From an uncultured Erythrobacter sp. (lineage in GTDB: Bacteria > Pseudomonadota > Alphaproteobacteria > Sphingomonadales > Sphingomonadaceae): DNA of 64,000 nucleotides. The stretch is from NCBI RefSeq assembly GCF_958304185.1, contig NZ_OY284433.1, positions 434,001-498,000 on the forward strand. Reading direction: 5' to 3'. Below, piece after piece: positions 8,798-18,210 of the stretch (the first letter of the stretch is position 1; every line of letters starts with the position of its first letter). Made by a program: the position numbers and the translations under genes. Below the pieces are notes generated by a model. It saw nothing but the letters and a program-made list of their open reading frames with translations, was not told the origin of the DNA and made no database searches.

Positions 8798-10183
8798 ATG
8801 TCGCCGATCACGCTGATCCTGATTGCTTTGGGCCTGGGCCTGCTGGGCTGGCTGGCTGGCCGTGCGAAGGCGTGGAGCTTTGCGTCAAGCGACCCGGCGC
8901 TGCGCCCGGCCTCGCGTCCGATCTATCATGCCTGGTACGTCGCTCTGTGGGTGGTGATCCCGGTGCTGGTGTTTGTGGTGGCCTGGTCGGTGATCGCGCC
9001 GCAGCTGGTGCTGCAAACGGTGCTGACCTCGCCCGCCGCCGATGGCCTGCCCGTTTTCGGTTTTGAACGTGACGCCTTCCTTGGCGAGGCACGCGCCGTG
9101 GCATTGGGACAGGCGCCCGGCGTGTTCAATGACGAGGCTGAACCGCTGATCGTCCCGTTCCGCGATGCCTTTTCCTATTACAACACCATCGGCATTCTGG
9201 TGACCGTGCTGATCGCGGTCGCAGGCGGCGCGCTCGCTTTCCTGCGACTGCGCCCGCAATTCGGTGCGCGCACCCGAGTTGAGCGGACGGTGATGATGAT
9301 CCTGCTGCTAGCTTCGCTGGTGGCGATCCTCACGACGCTCGGCATTTTCGTGAGTCTGGTGTTCGAGACTGTGCGCTTCTTCGGCATGGTCTCTCCCATC
9401 GATTTCCTGTTCGGCACGAAGTGGGGGCCCGACACGATGGGCAGCCCCGATGCGGTCGATCCGTCGCGCTATGGCGCGATTCCGCTGTTCTGGGGGACGA
9501 TCTTTATCGGCGCCATCATCGCCATGATCGTTGCGATCCCGCTGGGCTTGATGAGCGCGATCTATCTCACCCAATATGCCGACCCCAAAGTGCGCACCTG
9601 GATCAAGCCGCTGCTGGAGCTGCTCGCGGGCGTGCCGACGGTGGTTTACGGCTATTTCGCCGCGCTAACGTTGGCCCCGATGATCCGGGATGCAGCCGTG
9701 GCAATCGGCATCACCAGCGCCTCCACCGAAAGCGCGCTTGCCGCCGGGATCGTGATGGGGGTGATGATCATTCCCTTCGTCTCCTCGATGGCGGACGATT
9801 CGATGGCGGCTGTCCCGGGCGCAATGCGCGATGGGAGCTTGGCGATGGGCGCAACCAAGTCTGAAACGATCCGCAAGGTGCTGTTCCCCGCCGCGCTGCC
9901 GGGCATTGTCGCCGGGATCATGCTCGCCGTCAGCCGCGCGATTGGCGAGACCATGATCGTGGTGATGGCCGCTTCGCCCGCCGCCAATCTCACCGCCAAT
10001 CCGCTTGAACCGATGTCGACCGTCACCGTGCAGATCGTCAAACTGCTGACGGGCGAGCAGAGCACTGATCACCCCGCCACACTCAGCGCCTATGCGCTGG
10101 GCTTTGTGCTCTTCATGGTGACGCTGGCGCTCAACTTCATCGCCCTGCGCGTCGTCAAGCGTTTCCGCGAGGCCTACGAATGA
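8798..10183 (+). CDS. pstC: Phosphate ABC transporter permease PstC
   Basis: The inner-membrane channel subunit of the high-affinity phosphate importer. It is 461 residues long, longer than classical PstC (about 320), because of an N-terminal extension of about 190 residues with two or more extra membrane segments. The C-terminal permease core contains the ABC-permease EAA loop around GAMRDGSLAMGATKSET. GVPTVVYGYFA and SRAIGETMIVVMAA are typical PstC sequences. It overlaps pstA by four bases (ATGA), indicating translational coupling. No substrate-binding pstS gene precedes it. Confidence 0.94.
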   Translation: MSPITLILIALGLGLLGWLAGRAKAWSFASSDPALRPASRPIYHAWYVALWVVIPVLVFVVAWSVIAPQLVLQTVLTSPAADGLPVFGFERDAFLGEARAVALGQAPGVFNDEAEPLIVPFRDAFSYYNTIGILVTVLIAVAGGALAFLRLRPQFGARTRVERTVMMILLLASLVAILTTLGIFVSLVFETVRFFGMVSPIDFLFGTKWGPDTMGSPDAVDPSRYGAIPLFWGTIFIGAIIAMIVAIPLGLMSAIYLTQYADPKVRTWIKPLLELLAGVPTVVYGYFAALTLAPMIRDAAVAIGITSASTESALAAGIVMGVMIIPFVSSMADDSMAAVPGAMRDGSLAMGATKSETIRKVLFPAALPGIVAGIMLAVSRAIGETMIVVMAASPAANLTANPLEPMSTVTVQIVKLLTGEQSTDHPATLSAYALGFVLFMVTLALNFIALRVVKRFREAYE

Positions 10184-11466
10184 GCAGTTCCGCCTTTCCC
10201 CACGACGATGTTGCAGAAGCGCAGACAATGCGCCCAACCCGCACGCCCGCGTTCGAACAGCGCCTTGCCAAGCGCTACCGCGCCGAGCGCAATTTCCGCC
10301 GGGTCGGCCTTGGCGCTGTGGTGTTCTCGGTTGCGGTGCTGGTGTTCCTGCTCGGCAATATGCTGATCAATGGCGTCGCCGGATTCCAGCGCGCCGAAGT
10401 TGAAGTCACCATCGATTTTCCCACCAGCGGCGTGACCGGCGATGCCATATCGCTGACCGCGCCCAGTGCGATGCAGACGCTCGAAATGCAGGGCCTGCCT
10501 GATATCGTAACATTCTTTGCCGAAGAGCAATTGGGCAAGGATGCCGCCGCAGAAATCTCGCCCGAGGCTTGGCGCGATATCGCGACCGCGCTACCCGAAG
10601 ACCCCGATCTCATCACTCGCAGTCAAACCTTCAACCTGCCGACCTCCTCGGCGCTGGCGGCCGGACTTCAGGGCGAAGGCCCGCCTGAGATGCAAGCGCT
10701 GGCCAAGCGGCTCGACAAGGACGGCAAGCTGTCGCGCAACTGGGATATGGGCTTCCTGAGCCGTTCGGATGCCACCAGTCCGCAAGCAGTCGGCATCTGG
10801 GGCGCGCTCAAAGGCTCGATGCTGACGATGCTGGTGACGCTGGTGCTGGCCTTCCCAATCGGGGTGCTCTCGGCGCTTTATCTGGAGGAATACGCGCCGA
10901 AGAACCGCTGGACCGACATCATCGAGGTATCGATCAGTAACTTGGCCGCAGTGCCCTCGATCATCTTCGGTCTTCTGGGACTGGCGGTGTTCCTCGCCCT
11001 GTTCCCGAACCTCAGATCCGCGCCGCTCATCGGCGGGATGACGCTCGCGCTGATGACGATGCCGGTGATTGTGATTTCCGGACGTAATGCGATCAAGGCG
11101 GTGCCGCCCTCGATCCGAGACGGTGCGCTCGCCATCGGGGCTTCACCCGTGCAGGTGGTATTCCACCACGTGTTGCCGCTGGCGTTGCCGGGGATGCTGA
11201 CCGGCACCATCATCGGCATGGCCCGCGCGCTGGGCGAAACCGCGCCGCTGCTCCTGATCGGGATGCGCATATTCGTTGCCACCCCGCCTGAAGGCTTCTC
11301 TTCTCCCGCCACTGTTCTGCCGATGCAGATCTTCCTGTGGTCCGATGAAATCGACCGCGGCTTTGTGGAACGCACCAGCGCGGCTATCATCGTGCTACTG
11401 GTGTTCCTGCTCACGATGAACGGCCTCGCCATTTACCTCCGCAACAAATTCGAGAAACGCTGGTGA
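10180..11466 (+). CDS. pstA: Phosphate ABC transporter permease PstA
   Basis: The second channel subunit of the Pst importer, 428 residues. A cytoplasmic N-terminus and a first membrane segment are followed by a large soluble insert of about 110 residues, then the permease core. Core signatures are [20 protein letters not shown], the EAA loop around [17 protein letters not shown], and [17 protein letters not shown]. The length and insert are larger than in E. coli PstA but match alphaproteobacterial forms. It overlaps pstC upstream by four bases and pstB downstream by four bases. Confidence 0.94.
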   Translation: MSSSAFPHDDVAEAQTMRPTRTPAFEQRLAKRYRAERNFRRVGLGAVVFSVAVLVFLLGNMLINGVAGFQRAEVEVTIDFPTSGVTGDAISLTAPSAMQTLEMQGLPDIVTFFAEEQLGKDAAAEISPEAWRDIATALPEDPDLITRSQTFNLPTSSALAAGLQGEGPPEMQALAKRLDKDGKLSRNWDMGFLSRSDATSPQAVGIWGALKGSMLTMLVTLVLAFPIGVLSALYLEEYAPKNRWTDIIEVSISNLAAVPSIIFGLLGLAVFLALFPNLRSAPLIGGMTLALMTMPVIVISGRNAIKAVPPSIRDGALAIGASPVQVVFHHVLPLALPGMLTGTIIGMARALGETAPLLLIGMRIFVATPPEGFSSPATVLPMQIFLWSDEIDRGFVERTSAAIIVLLVFLLTMNGLAIYLRNKFEKRW

Positions 11467-12251
11467 CTGTAATCCATCCCAATATGGCCGACGAAAGCGC
11501 GAAAATCCGCGCGCGGGACGTTTGCGTCTTCTACGGCGAAAAGGCCGCGATCGATCACGTATCGATCGACATCTCGCCCAATTACGTCACCGCTTTCATC
11601 GGCCCGTCGGGCTGCGGGAAATCGACCTTCCTGCGGTGCTTCAACCGCATGAACGACACGATCGGCACGGCTAAGGTGACTGGCCTGATCGAGTTGGACG
11701 GCGAGGACATTCACGGTAGCCGGATGGACGTGGTGCAACTTCGCGCCCGTGTCGGCATGGTGTTCCAGAAGCCCAACCCTTTCCCCAAGTCGATTTACGA
11801 AAACATCGCCTATGGCCCCAAGATCCATGGCCTCGCGGAAAAGAAGGCCGATCTGGATATCGTGGTCGAACGCTCGCTGACCCGCGCGGGCTTGTGGGAC
11901 GAGGTCAAGGACCGGCTTGAGGATTCGGGCACCGCGCTTTCGGGCGGCCAGCAGCAGCGGCTTTGCATTGCCCGCGCCATCGCTGTAGACCCCGAGGTCA
12001 TCCTGATGGACGAACCAGCCAGCGCGCTCGATCCCATCGCCACCGCCAAGATCGAGGAACTGATCGATGAACTCTCCGGGCGTTATGCCATCGTGATCGT
12101 CACCCACTCGATGCAGCAGGCCGCGCGTGTTAGTCAGCGCACCGCGTTCTTCCACCTCGGCAAAATGGTGGAATATGGCCCGACCTCAGAAATCTTCACC
12201 AATCCGATCGAAGAACGCACCAAGGATTACATCACCGGAAGGTACGGCTGA
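11463..12251 (+). CDS. pstB: Phosphate ABC transporter ATPase PstB
   Basis: The 262-residue ATPase that drives phosphate import. It shows Walker [10 protein letters not shown], the Q-loop in [14 protein letters not shown], signature LSGGQQQRL, Walker [14 protein letters not shown] and the switch histidine in IVTHSMQQA. The start is a GTG within the pstA stop (GTGA at 11463-11466), so translation is coupled. Length and motifs are normal for PstB. It acts on the cytoplasmic face with PstC and PstA and is thought to feed signalling through PhoU and PhoR. Confidence 0.97.
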   Translation: MTVIHPNMADESAKIRARDVCVFYGEKAAIDHVSIDISPNYVTAFIGPSGCGKSTFLRCFNRMNDTIGTAKVTGLIELDGEDIHGSRMDVVQLRARVGMVFQKPNPFPKSIYENIAYGPKIHGLAEKKADLDIVVERSLTRAGLWDEVKDRLEDSGTALSGGQQQRLCIARAIAVDPEVILMDEPASALDPIATAKIEELIDELSGRYAIVIVTHSMQQAARVSQRTAFFHLGKMVEYGPTSEIFTNPIEERTKDYITGRYG

Positions 12252-12919
12252 TGGCTGAACATACCGTCAAGGCATTCGACGAGGACATCACCCGGCTGCG
12301 CGGCCTGATCGCCGAAATGGGCGGCCTTGCTGAAGTCGCGATTGCCGAATCCCTCGATGCGCTGGTGCGCGGGGATGAGGCGCTGGCCGAACAGGTGGTG
12401 CTGCGTGACAAGCGGATCGATGCGCTCGAAATCGAGGTCGACAAGCTCGCCGTCCGGATCATCGCGCTGCGCGCGCCGATGGCGGACGACCTGCGCGAAG
12501 TGATCGCCGCATTGAAGATCGGCGGCGTGCTCGAACGGATCGGCGATTATTCCAAGAACATCGCCAAGCGCACCGGCATGATCGAAGGCCGCGCTCGGTT
12601 CGAACCGCTGACTCTGCTGCCCACCATGGGCGAGCTTGCGGGCGAGATGGTGCACGACGTGCTGACCGCCTACGCCGCGCGTGACCCTGATCTGGCGCGT
12701 GAAGTGATCGCCACCGACGCTAAGGTCGACGGCTTCTACAACAGCATTTTCCGCAATCTCGTGAGCTATATGGTCGAGAATCCTTCGACCATTTCGAGTG
12801 CGGCGCAATTGCTGTTCGTGGCCCGCAACATCGAGCGGATCGGCGACCATGCGACCAACGTGGCGGAAATGGTGCACTTTGCGGCAACCGGGGCCTATCC
12901 GCCCGAAGGTGACCGCTGA
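12251..12919 (+). CDS. phoU: Phosphate signalling protein PhoU
   Basis: A 222-residue all-helical protein with two PhoU repeats. Each repeat carries the metal-binding E/D-x3-D pattern, seen in ALKIGGVLERIGDYSKNI and in ARNIERIGDHATNVAEMV. PhoU restrains PhoR and the Pst transporter when phosphate is ample. It begins at the last base of the pstB stop (TGATG), so it is translationally coupled. A Pho-box-like repeat array separates it from phoB. Confidence 0.96.
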   Translation: MAEHTVKAFDEDITRLRGLIAEMGGLAEVAIAESLDALVRGDEALAEQVVLRDKRIDALEIEVDKLAVRIIALRAPMADDLREVIAALKIGGVLERIGDYSKNIAKRTGMIEGRARFEPLTLLPTMGELAGEMVHDVLTAYAARDPDLAREVIATDAKVDGFYNSIFRNLVSYMVENPSTISSAAQLLFVARNIERIGDHATNVAEMVHFAATGAYPPEGDR

Positions 12920-12940
12920 GGCGTAGCTGCGGCAGGTGCA

Positions 12941-12992
12941 ATGTCATGTGCCTGTTGAAAATTTGCCATGTACAGTTTCATCAAATTGTCGC
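12941..12992 (+). promoter_or_regulatory. Tandem Pho-box-like array before phoB
   Basis: CTGTCAT-like 7-mers follow one another at 11-base steps: ATGTCAT (12941), CTGTTGA (12952), TTGCCAT (12963). After a one-base offset come GTTTCAT (12975) and TTGTCGC (12986). Both the period and the core match PhoB sites. It lies 60-110 bases upstream of phoB and implies an autoregulated promoter separate from the pst operon. Confidence 0.55.
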
Positions 12993-13053
12993 TCAAGTGA
13001 CACATAGCGCATGGCATCGCCCGCCTGCGCGGGCTTGAGGAGGCATCCTGCGC

Positions 13054-13743
13054 ATGTCCGCTGCCAAACTTTTGCTGGTCGAAGACGATCCGGCCCTATC
13101 CGAACTGCTCGAATATCGTTTCCAGAACGAAGGCTATGCCGTGCGTTGCACCGGCGATGGCGATGAAGCGCTGATGCTGGCCGCTGAGGAAGTGCCCGAT
13201 CTGATCATTCTCGACTGGATGATCGAAGGCACCAGCGGCATCGAGGTTTGCCGCCGGTTGCGCCGCGACAAGGAGACCGCCCACGTCCCGATCATCATGC
13301 TCACCGCGCGAGAGGCTGAAGATGACCGGGTGCGCGGGCTGGAAACGGGTGCAGATGACTATCTGACCAAGCCCTTCTCCCCGCGCGAACTGCTCGCCCG
13401 CGTCGCCGCCGTGATGCGCCGCATCCGCCCGGCGCTGGCAGGCGAAACGATCGAAGTGGGCGACCTGCGGCTCGATCCAGTCGCGCACAAGGTGCAGCGC
13501 CGCGGCCGTGCGCTCCAGCTGGGGCCGACCGAATATCGCTTGCTCAAGTTCTTCATGGAGAGCCCGGGCCGGGTGTTCAGCCGCGGCCAGCTGCTCGACG
13601 GCGTGTGGGGTACGGGCTCGGACATCGAGCTGCGCACGGTCGACGTTCACATCCGCCGCCTGCGCAAGGCGATCGGGATCGACGGAGCGAAAGACCCGAT
13701 CCGCACGGTGCGGTCAGCCGGATACGCGCTCGAGGCGAGCTAG
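13054..13743 (+). CDS. phoB: Phosphate regulon response regulator PhoB
   Basis: A 229-residue OmpR/PhoB-type transcription factor. The receiver domain has the acidic pair in LVEDDP, the phospho-acceptor aspartate in LIILDWMIEG (about residue 53) and the conserved lysine in DDYLTKPFSPREL. The winged-helix domain (about 130-229) ends with the recognition region TVDVHIRRLRKAI. It follows phoU after 134 bases containing Pho-box-like repeats. Its last four bases overlap the end of the convergent extensin-like gene. Confidence 0.95.
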   Translation: MSAAKLLLVEDDPALSELLEYRFQNEGYAVRCTGDGDEALMLAAEEVPDLIILDWMIEGTSGIEVCRRLRRDKETAHVPIIMLTAREAEDDRVRGLETGADDYLTKPFSPRELLARVAAVMRRIRPALAGETIEVGDLRLDPVAHKVQRRGRALQLGPTEYRLLKFFMESPGRVFSRGQLLDGVWGTGSDIELRTVDVHIRRLRKAIGIDGAKDPIRTVRSAGYALEAS

Positions 13744-14462
13744 CGGCACACCCCCGCCCAGCGATCGTCCTGATCGAGGTGGAAGTGGTCGGCATGGGCA
13801 GCGTTGTAATCGGGTGAAAGCACGGTCGCAAAGCTGCCACACGCGCCGTCTCGCACTGCGCGCAGGAAGGCGGCTTTGTCCGCTTCCCCATCCCAGTCGC
13901 CCAGCACGCTGATGCGCCGCCCGTCTTCCAGCACGAAGGCGGCGATATCGATTGCATTGGCGGTGGCATGCTCGCTCCACGGCCCATCCGTGCCGCCATA
14001 CATCCGGCGGCAGGAGAAGGCGCCGAGATGTTCGATCCGCGCCAGATCGCTGCCGAGGATGTTGCGCGCAGCGGGCGCCACGCTCTCGCGCCGCCACAAT
14101 TCGAGCGCGGCGGCGACCGGGCATGTCACAGCAGGCGTATCGGGCGCGAGCGGATAATCGCCGAGCCGGGTGCGATCGGGCCGCACGCAGGCCCCCTCGC
14201 CCGTCGCGGGTAGCGCGGTGAAAGCGACATCACTCCGCTCCAGCACCGCGCGGCACTCGGTCACATCGCTGCGCAGGGCAATCAGCTTGGTGCGCGTCGC
14301 CCAGCCCGGCGGATCGCGCAGATCGAGCGGCGCCCAGGGGCTATGCTGCGGGTACGACTGGAGCCACTGCCATCCGGCGATGCCCACCACCAGCAGCACC
14401 AGCGCGACCAGCGCCCGGCGCGCAGCGGCCAAGTGTTTGTTTGTTCGGGAGCGGGGCATCAT
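13740..14462 (-). CDS. Extensin-like C-terminal domain protein, membrane anchored
   Basis: A 240-residue protein with an N-terminal positive cluster and one membrane segment, ALVALVLLVVGIAGWQW, so most of it is predicted periplasmic. The rest matches the bacterial extensin-like C-terminal family, whose fold resembles M15/LAS peptidases. Candidate metal residues lie in EHATANAIDIAAF and AHADHFHLD. Several cysteines (CRAVL, CVRPD, FSCRRM, GACGSF) could form disulfides. A role in cell wall processing is inferred from fold only. It lies just downstream of dnaE2 on the same strand, 6 bases away. Confidence 0.8.
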   Translation of the reverse strand: MMPRSRTNKHLAAARRALVALVLLVVGIAGWQWLQSYPQHSPWAPLDLRDPPGWATRTKLIALRSDVTECRAVLERSDVAFTALPATGEGACVRPDRTRLGDYPLAPDTPAVTCPVAAALELWRRESVAPAARNILGSDLARIEHLGAFSCRRMYGGTDGPWSEHATANAIDIAAFVLEDGRRISVLGDWDGEADKAAFLRAVRDGACGSFATVLSPDYNAAHADHFHLDQDDRWAGVCR

Positions 14463-14468
14463 CTGTCT

Positions 14469-17400
14469 CTAATGGAAATCGCGCGACTTTGGCAAAATCC
14501 GATGGTCGCGCGGATGGCCGGTCACGTTGGGCTTTGGTGCCAATTCGTCGATCATGTCGCGGGGAACCGGCGGACCACGCTCGGGCATCGGGCGGTTGAC
14601 TTCGTCCGCGCGGGCGAGCGGGGCATCGAGCAGATCATCGGACAGCGCATGGAGCCGCTGTGTCGCATCGGTCATGGCCTGGGCAATCACATGGATCACC
14701 TCGTCATCATATTCCACGCGGCCCCGCACCTCCATCAGCCGCGCGCCCATCACGACCTTGCGGTTCTTCTCCTTGAGATCGGGCCAGACGACGAGATTGA
14801 TCACCCCGGTCTCGTCTTCGAGGGTGATGAAGGTGACGCCCTTGGCGCTGCCGGGCCGCTGGCGGATCAGCACCACGCCCGCGACTTGCACCATGCTGCG
14901 GAACTTACGTGCGCGAAGATCTGACGCGCGCACAAATCCGCGCGCGGCGAGATCGGCGCGCAGGAAGGCCATCGGGTGCGCCTTCAGGCTGAGGCGGGTG
15001 GTCTGGTAATCGGCCACCACCTCCTCTGACAGTGGCATGACGGGCAGACGGATCGCGGCACGCTCGCCCCCCTCCTCGCGCACCCCCGCCGCGCGAAACA
15101 GCGGCAGATCGGGCGCGGCGATGAGGCTGCGCGCATCCCACAAGGCCTGCCTGCGCGAAATGCCAAGCGAAGTGAAGGCATCGGCGCTGGCGAGCCGCTC
15201 GATATGCGCAGGCGAGAGCCCCGCACGGGCGCGCAGATCGGCGATATCGCGGAACGGCCCACGCTCCTCACGCTCCGCCAGCAGGGTGGCAGCGACGTGT
15301 TCGGGCAGCCCGTCGATCTGGCGCAGGCCAAGGCGCAGGGCGTGGTGGCGGTCGAAGTGGGGTTCACGCAGAGAGCGCAGAGGAGCAGAGGGCGCAGAGG
15401 TGTTGTTGGTGCCGCAGGCACTCTCTTCATCCGCAACCCCGCCTTCTGCCGCACCGTTTGTGGAGGAGTGCGGCTGCGCCGCGGGCGCTACATCTCTGCG
15501 CCTCTCTGCTCCTCTGCGCTCTCTGCGCGAAACCTCTTCTTCTTCCAGCAGTTCCAGCGTGCAATCCCAGCCTGAGTAATTCACATCCACCGGCAGCACC
15601 CGCACCCCATGCTCGGCCGCATCGCGCACGATTTGCGCCGGGGCGTAGAAACCCATCGGCTGCGAATTCAGCAGCCCGCAGGCAAAGGCCGCCGGGTAAT
15701 GGCACTTGAGCCAGCTCGACACATAGACCAGCTGCGCAAAGCTAGCCGCGTGGCTTTCGGGGAAGCCGTATTCGCCGAAGCCCCTGATCTGGTTGAAGCA
15801 GCGCTGCGCGAAATCGCGGTCATATCCGCGCGCGACCATGCGTTCGACCATCATGTCCTGAAGCTCATCCACCATCCCGCGGCTGCGGAAGGTCGCCATC
15901 GCCTTTCGCAGCCGGTTGGCTTCAAGGCTGGAGAACTTCGCCGCATCCAGCGCGATCTTCATCGCCTGCTCCTGAAAGATCGGCACACCGAGCGTCCGCC
16001 CGAGGATGCTGGTGAGCTCGTCCGGCGGGCCGTGCTCGGGCGAAGGCGCGGGTATCTGCACCGGCTCGGCACCCCGGCGGCGCTTCAAGTAAGGGTGCAC
16101 CATGTCGCCTTGGATCGGGCCGGGGCGCACAATTGCGACCTGAATGACGAGATCGTAGAATTCGCGCGGGCGCAGGCGCGGCAGCATATTCATCTGCGCG
16201 CGGCTTTCGACCTGAAACACCCCGAGCGAATCGCCCTTGCGCAGCATCGCATAGGTCTCCGGATCCTCGCGCGGGACACTCGCCAGCGTCAGCGCGCGGC
16301 CATGATGCGCCTCCAGCAGATCGAGGCATTTGCGGATGCAGGTCAGCATCCCCAGCGCCAGCACATCGACCTTCAGGATGCCGAGCGCGTCGATATCGTC
16401 CTTGTCCCACTCGATGAATGACCGCTCGGGCATCGCGCCATTGCCGATCGGCACAGTCTCGGTAAGCGCGCTTTCGGTGAGGATAAAGCCGCCGACGTGC
16501 TGGCCCAAATGACGCGGCATTCCAATCATCTGCTCGGTGAGTTTCAGAACACGCCGCAAGTGAGGATCGGTGATATCCAGCCCGGTTTCCGCCGCGTGCT
16601 TCTCGCTGATCTCGCGGCCCCATCCGCCCCATACGGTGCGAGCTAGCGCGCTGGTGACATCCTCGCTGAGGCCCATCGCCTTGCCCACTTCGCGGATCGC
16701 CATGCGCGGGCGGTAATGGATCACGGTCGCGCACAGCCCGGCGCGGTGGCGGCCGTATTTTGTGTAGATGTACTGGATCACCTCCTCGCGCCGCTCGTGC
16801 TCGAAGTCGACGTCGATATCGGGCGGCTCTTTGCGTTCTTCGGAAATGAAGCGGTCGAACAACAGCTGGTGCTTGGCCGGATCGACGCTGGTGATGCCAA
16901 GCACGTAGCAGACGGCGGAGTTCGCGGCGCTGCCGCGCCCTTGGCACAGGATCGGCGGCTCCTGCCCGCGCGCGAAATCGACGATGTCCTTGATGGTGAG
17001 GAAGTAGCGCGCGAGGTCGAGCTTGGCGATCAGCGCTAACTCGCGTTCCAGCGTGGCGCGGACGGTTTCGGGCACTCCCTCAGGGTAGCGCCGCCTTGCC
17101 CCGGCCCAGACTTCGGTTTCGAGGAAGGCCTGAGGGGTCTGGCCGTCCGGGTAGATTTCCTCCGGGTATTCGTAGCGTAATTCATCAAGGCTGAACTGGC
17201 AGCGGTCGGCCACCTCGCGCGCGGCGCGGATTGCGTGGGGCCAGCGCGCAAACAGGCGCTGCATCTGCGCCGGAGACTTCAGATGTCGTTCGGCATTGGG
17301 GTGGAGCAGGTGGCCAGCGGCGGCCACGGTGGTCTTGTGCCGGATCGCGGTCATCACGTCCTGCAACGCGCGGCGTTCGGGCGCGTGGTAGTGGACATCG

Positions 17401-18209
17401 TTGGTGGCGAGGAGGCCGAGACCGTTGGCCCGCGCGAAGCTGTCCAATCGCTCGATCCGGGCAATATCGTCGCCGCGATAGAGATAGGCGGCGGCGATGT
17501 GGCCGAGGGTGGGCAGCTGGCGAGTGAGGTGGGGGAGGAGATCGGGGAACCCCCCTGTACGCTCCATTTTACCGTCACCCTGAACTTGTTTCAGGGTCCA
17601 TTCTTCCTCCTGCACCGCCGGTTCCAGAGGAGGGATGGATGCTGAAACAAGTTCAGCATGACGAGCTTGGTTGGTGTTCCTCTTACGGAAAGGGATGACA
17701 TTGCTCGGCACCCGAATCGTGAACAGCGCGTCGAGATCATCAGGCGGCAGCAGGATCAGCTGCACGCCTTCGCTGTGCTCCGCCAGCAGGCACAGGTCGA
17801 TATCGCACACCCCCTTGTCCTGCCACTCGCCTAAAAGCGTCTGCATCCGTCCAGCACTGATCAACCGGCACAACCGGCCATAGGCGGCGCGATCCTCGGG
17901 GTAGGCGAGGAAGGCCAACCCTTCGACCGTCTCGATCCGGCAGCCGATCAATGGGCGCAGCTTCAGCGTCTTGGCCTCGGTATGCAGCCGCACCACGCCT
18001 GCCATCGAGTTCACATCGGCGATCCCCAGCGCGTCATAGCCGTGGCCGTGGGCGGTCAGCACCAGATCGACCGCATCAGACGCCCCGCGCAGGAAGCTGA
18101 AACAGCTCGCCACCCCCAGTTCCACAAACGGCGCACGCGGCGGGGCAGCAATCCCGTCGGGATCGACCTGCAAGGTGCGCTTGTCGGGGGTGAGCGGGCC
18201 TTCAGGCAT
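14469..18209 (-). CDS. dnaE2: Error-prone DNA polymerase DnaE2 (ImuC)
   Basis: The catalytic polymerase of the alphaproteobacterial SOS mutasome, performing translesion synthesis with ImuA and ImuB. An N-terminal PHP domain starts ELGVASCFSFLRGASDAVDL. The family-C palm carries PPDIDVDFEHERREEV with catalytic aspartates, then a helix-hairpin-helix region and a C-terminal OB domain. The ATG at 18209 lies two bases after the udgX stop; an upstream in-frame start at 18251 would overlap udgX. At about 1,246 residues it exceeds the usual 1,050-1,100 because two palindromic repeats are translated in frame, at 17573-17663 (PHP domain) and 15361-15534 (before the HhH region). Confidence 0.96.
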   Translation of the reverse strand: MPEGPLTPDKRTLQVDPDGIAAPPRAPFVELGVASCFSFLRGASDAVDLVLTAHGHGYDALGIADVNSMAGVVRLHTEAKTLKLRPLIGCRIETVEGLAFLAYPEDRAAYGRLCRLISAGRMQTLLGEWQDKGVCDIDLCLLAEHSEGVQLILLPPDDLDALFTIRVPSNVIPFRKRNTNQARHAELVSASIPPLEPAVQEEEWTLKQVQGDGKMERTGGFPDLLPHLTRQLPTLGHIAAAYLYRGDDIARIERLDSFARANGLGLLATNDVHYHAPERRALQDVMTAIRHKTTVAAAGHLLHPNAERHLKSPAQMQRLFARWPHAIRAAREVADRCQFSLDELRYEYPEEIYPDGQTPQAFLETEVWAGARRRYPEGVPETVRATLERELALIAKLDLARYFLTIKDIVDFARGQEPPILCQGRGSAANSAVCYVLGITSVDPAKHQLLFDRFISEERKEPPDIDVDFEHERREEVIQYIYTKYGRHRAGLCATVIHYRPRMAIREVGKAMGLSEDVTSALARTVWGGWGREISEKHAAETGLDITDPHLRRVLKLTEQMIGMPRHLGQHVGGFILTESALTETVPIGNGAMPERSFIEWDKDDIDALGILKVDVLALGMLTCIRKCLDLLEAHHGRALTLASVPREDPETYAMLRKGDSLGVFQVESRAQMNMLPRLRPREFYDLVIQVAIVRPGPIQGDMVHPYLKRRRGAEPVQIPAPSPEHGPPDELTSILGRTLGVPIFQEQAMKIALDAAKFSSLEANRLRKAMATFRSRGMVDELQDMMVERMVARGYDRDFAQRCFNQIRGFGEYGFPESHAASFAQLVYVSSWLKCHYPAAFACGLLNSQPMGFYAPAQIVRDAAEHGVRVLPVDVNYSGWDCTLELLEEEEVSRRERRGAERRRDVAPAAQPHSSTNGAAEGGVADEESACGTNNTSAPSAPLRSLREPHFDRHHALRLGLRQIDGLPEHVAATLLAEREERGPFRDIADLRARAGLSPAHIERLASADAFTSLGISRRQALWDARSLIAAPDLPLFRAAGVREEGGERAAIRLPVMPLSEEVVADYQTTRLSLKAHPMAFLRADLAARGFVRASDLRARKFRSMVQVAGVVLIRQRPGSAKGVTFITLEDETGVINLVVWPDLKEKNRKVVMGARLMEVRGRVEYDDEVIHVIAQAMTDATQRLHALSDDLLDAPLARADEVNRPMPERGPPVPRDMIDELAPKPNVTGHPRDHRILPKSRDFH
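15361..15534. repeat. Palindromic repeat, family A, in frame inside dnaE2
   Basis: The arm at 15361-15400, starting GGTTCACGCAGAGAGCGCAG, is repeated inverted at 15493-15534, ending CTCTCTGCGCGAAACC. The spacer is about 92 bases. The 174-base unit is a multiple of three, has no stop in the dnaE2 frame and is translated as an arginine/serine-rich stretch between WDCTLEL and the LRLGLRQIDG region. A related copy lies between genes at 19675-19820. Confidence 0.85.
17573..17663. repeat. Palindromic repeat, family B, in frame inside dnaE2
   Basis: Arms CGTCACCCTGAACTTGTTTC (from 17573) and GCTGAAACAAGTTCAGCATG (from 17641) form an imperfect inverted repeat around a 30-40 base centre. It is translated in the dnaE2 frame as RHAELVSAS, then a spacer, then TLKQVQGDG. 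This peptide pair is familiar as the product of a dispersed repeat in many bacterial genomes. It sits in a loop of the PHP domain. Confidence 0.85.
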
Positions 18210-18210
18210 C

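Noticed and set aside
15361-15534. The repeat inside dnaE2 taken as a CRISPR-like or integron-type array
   Set aside because: There is one pair of inverted arms, not a series of direct repeats with unique spacers.
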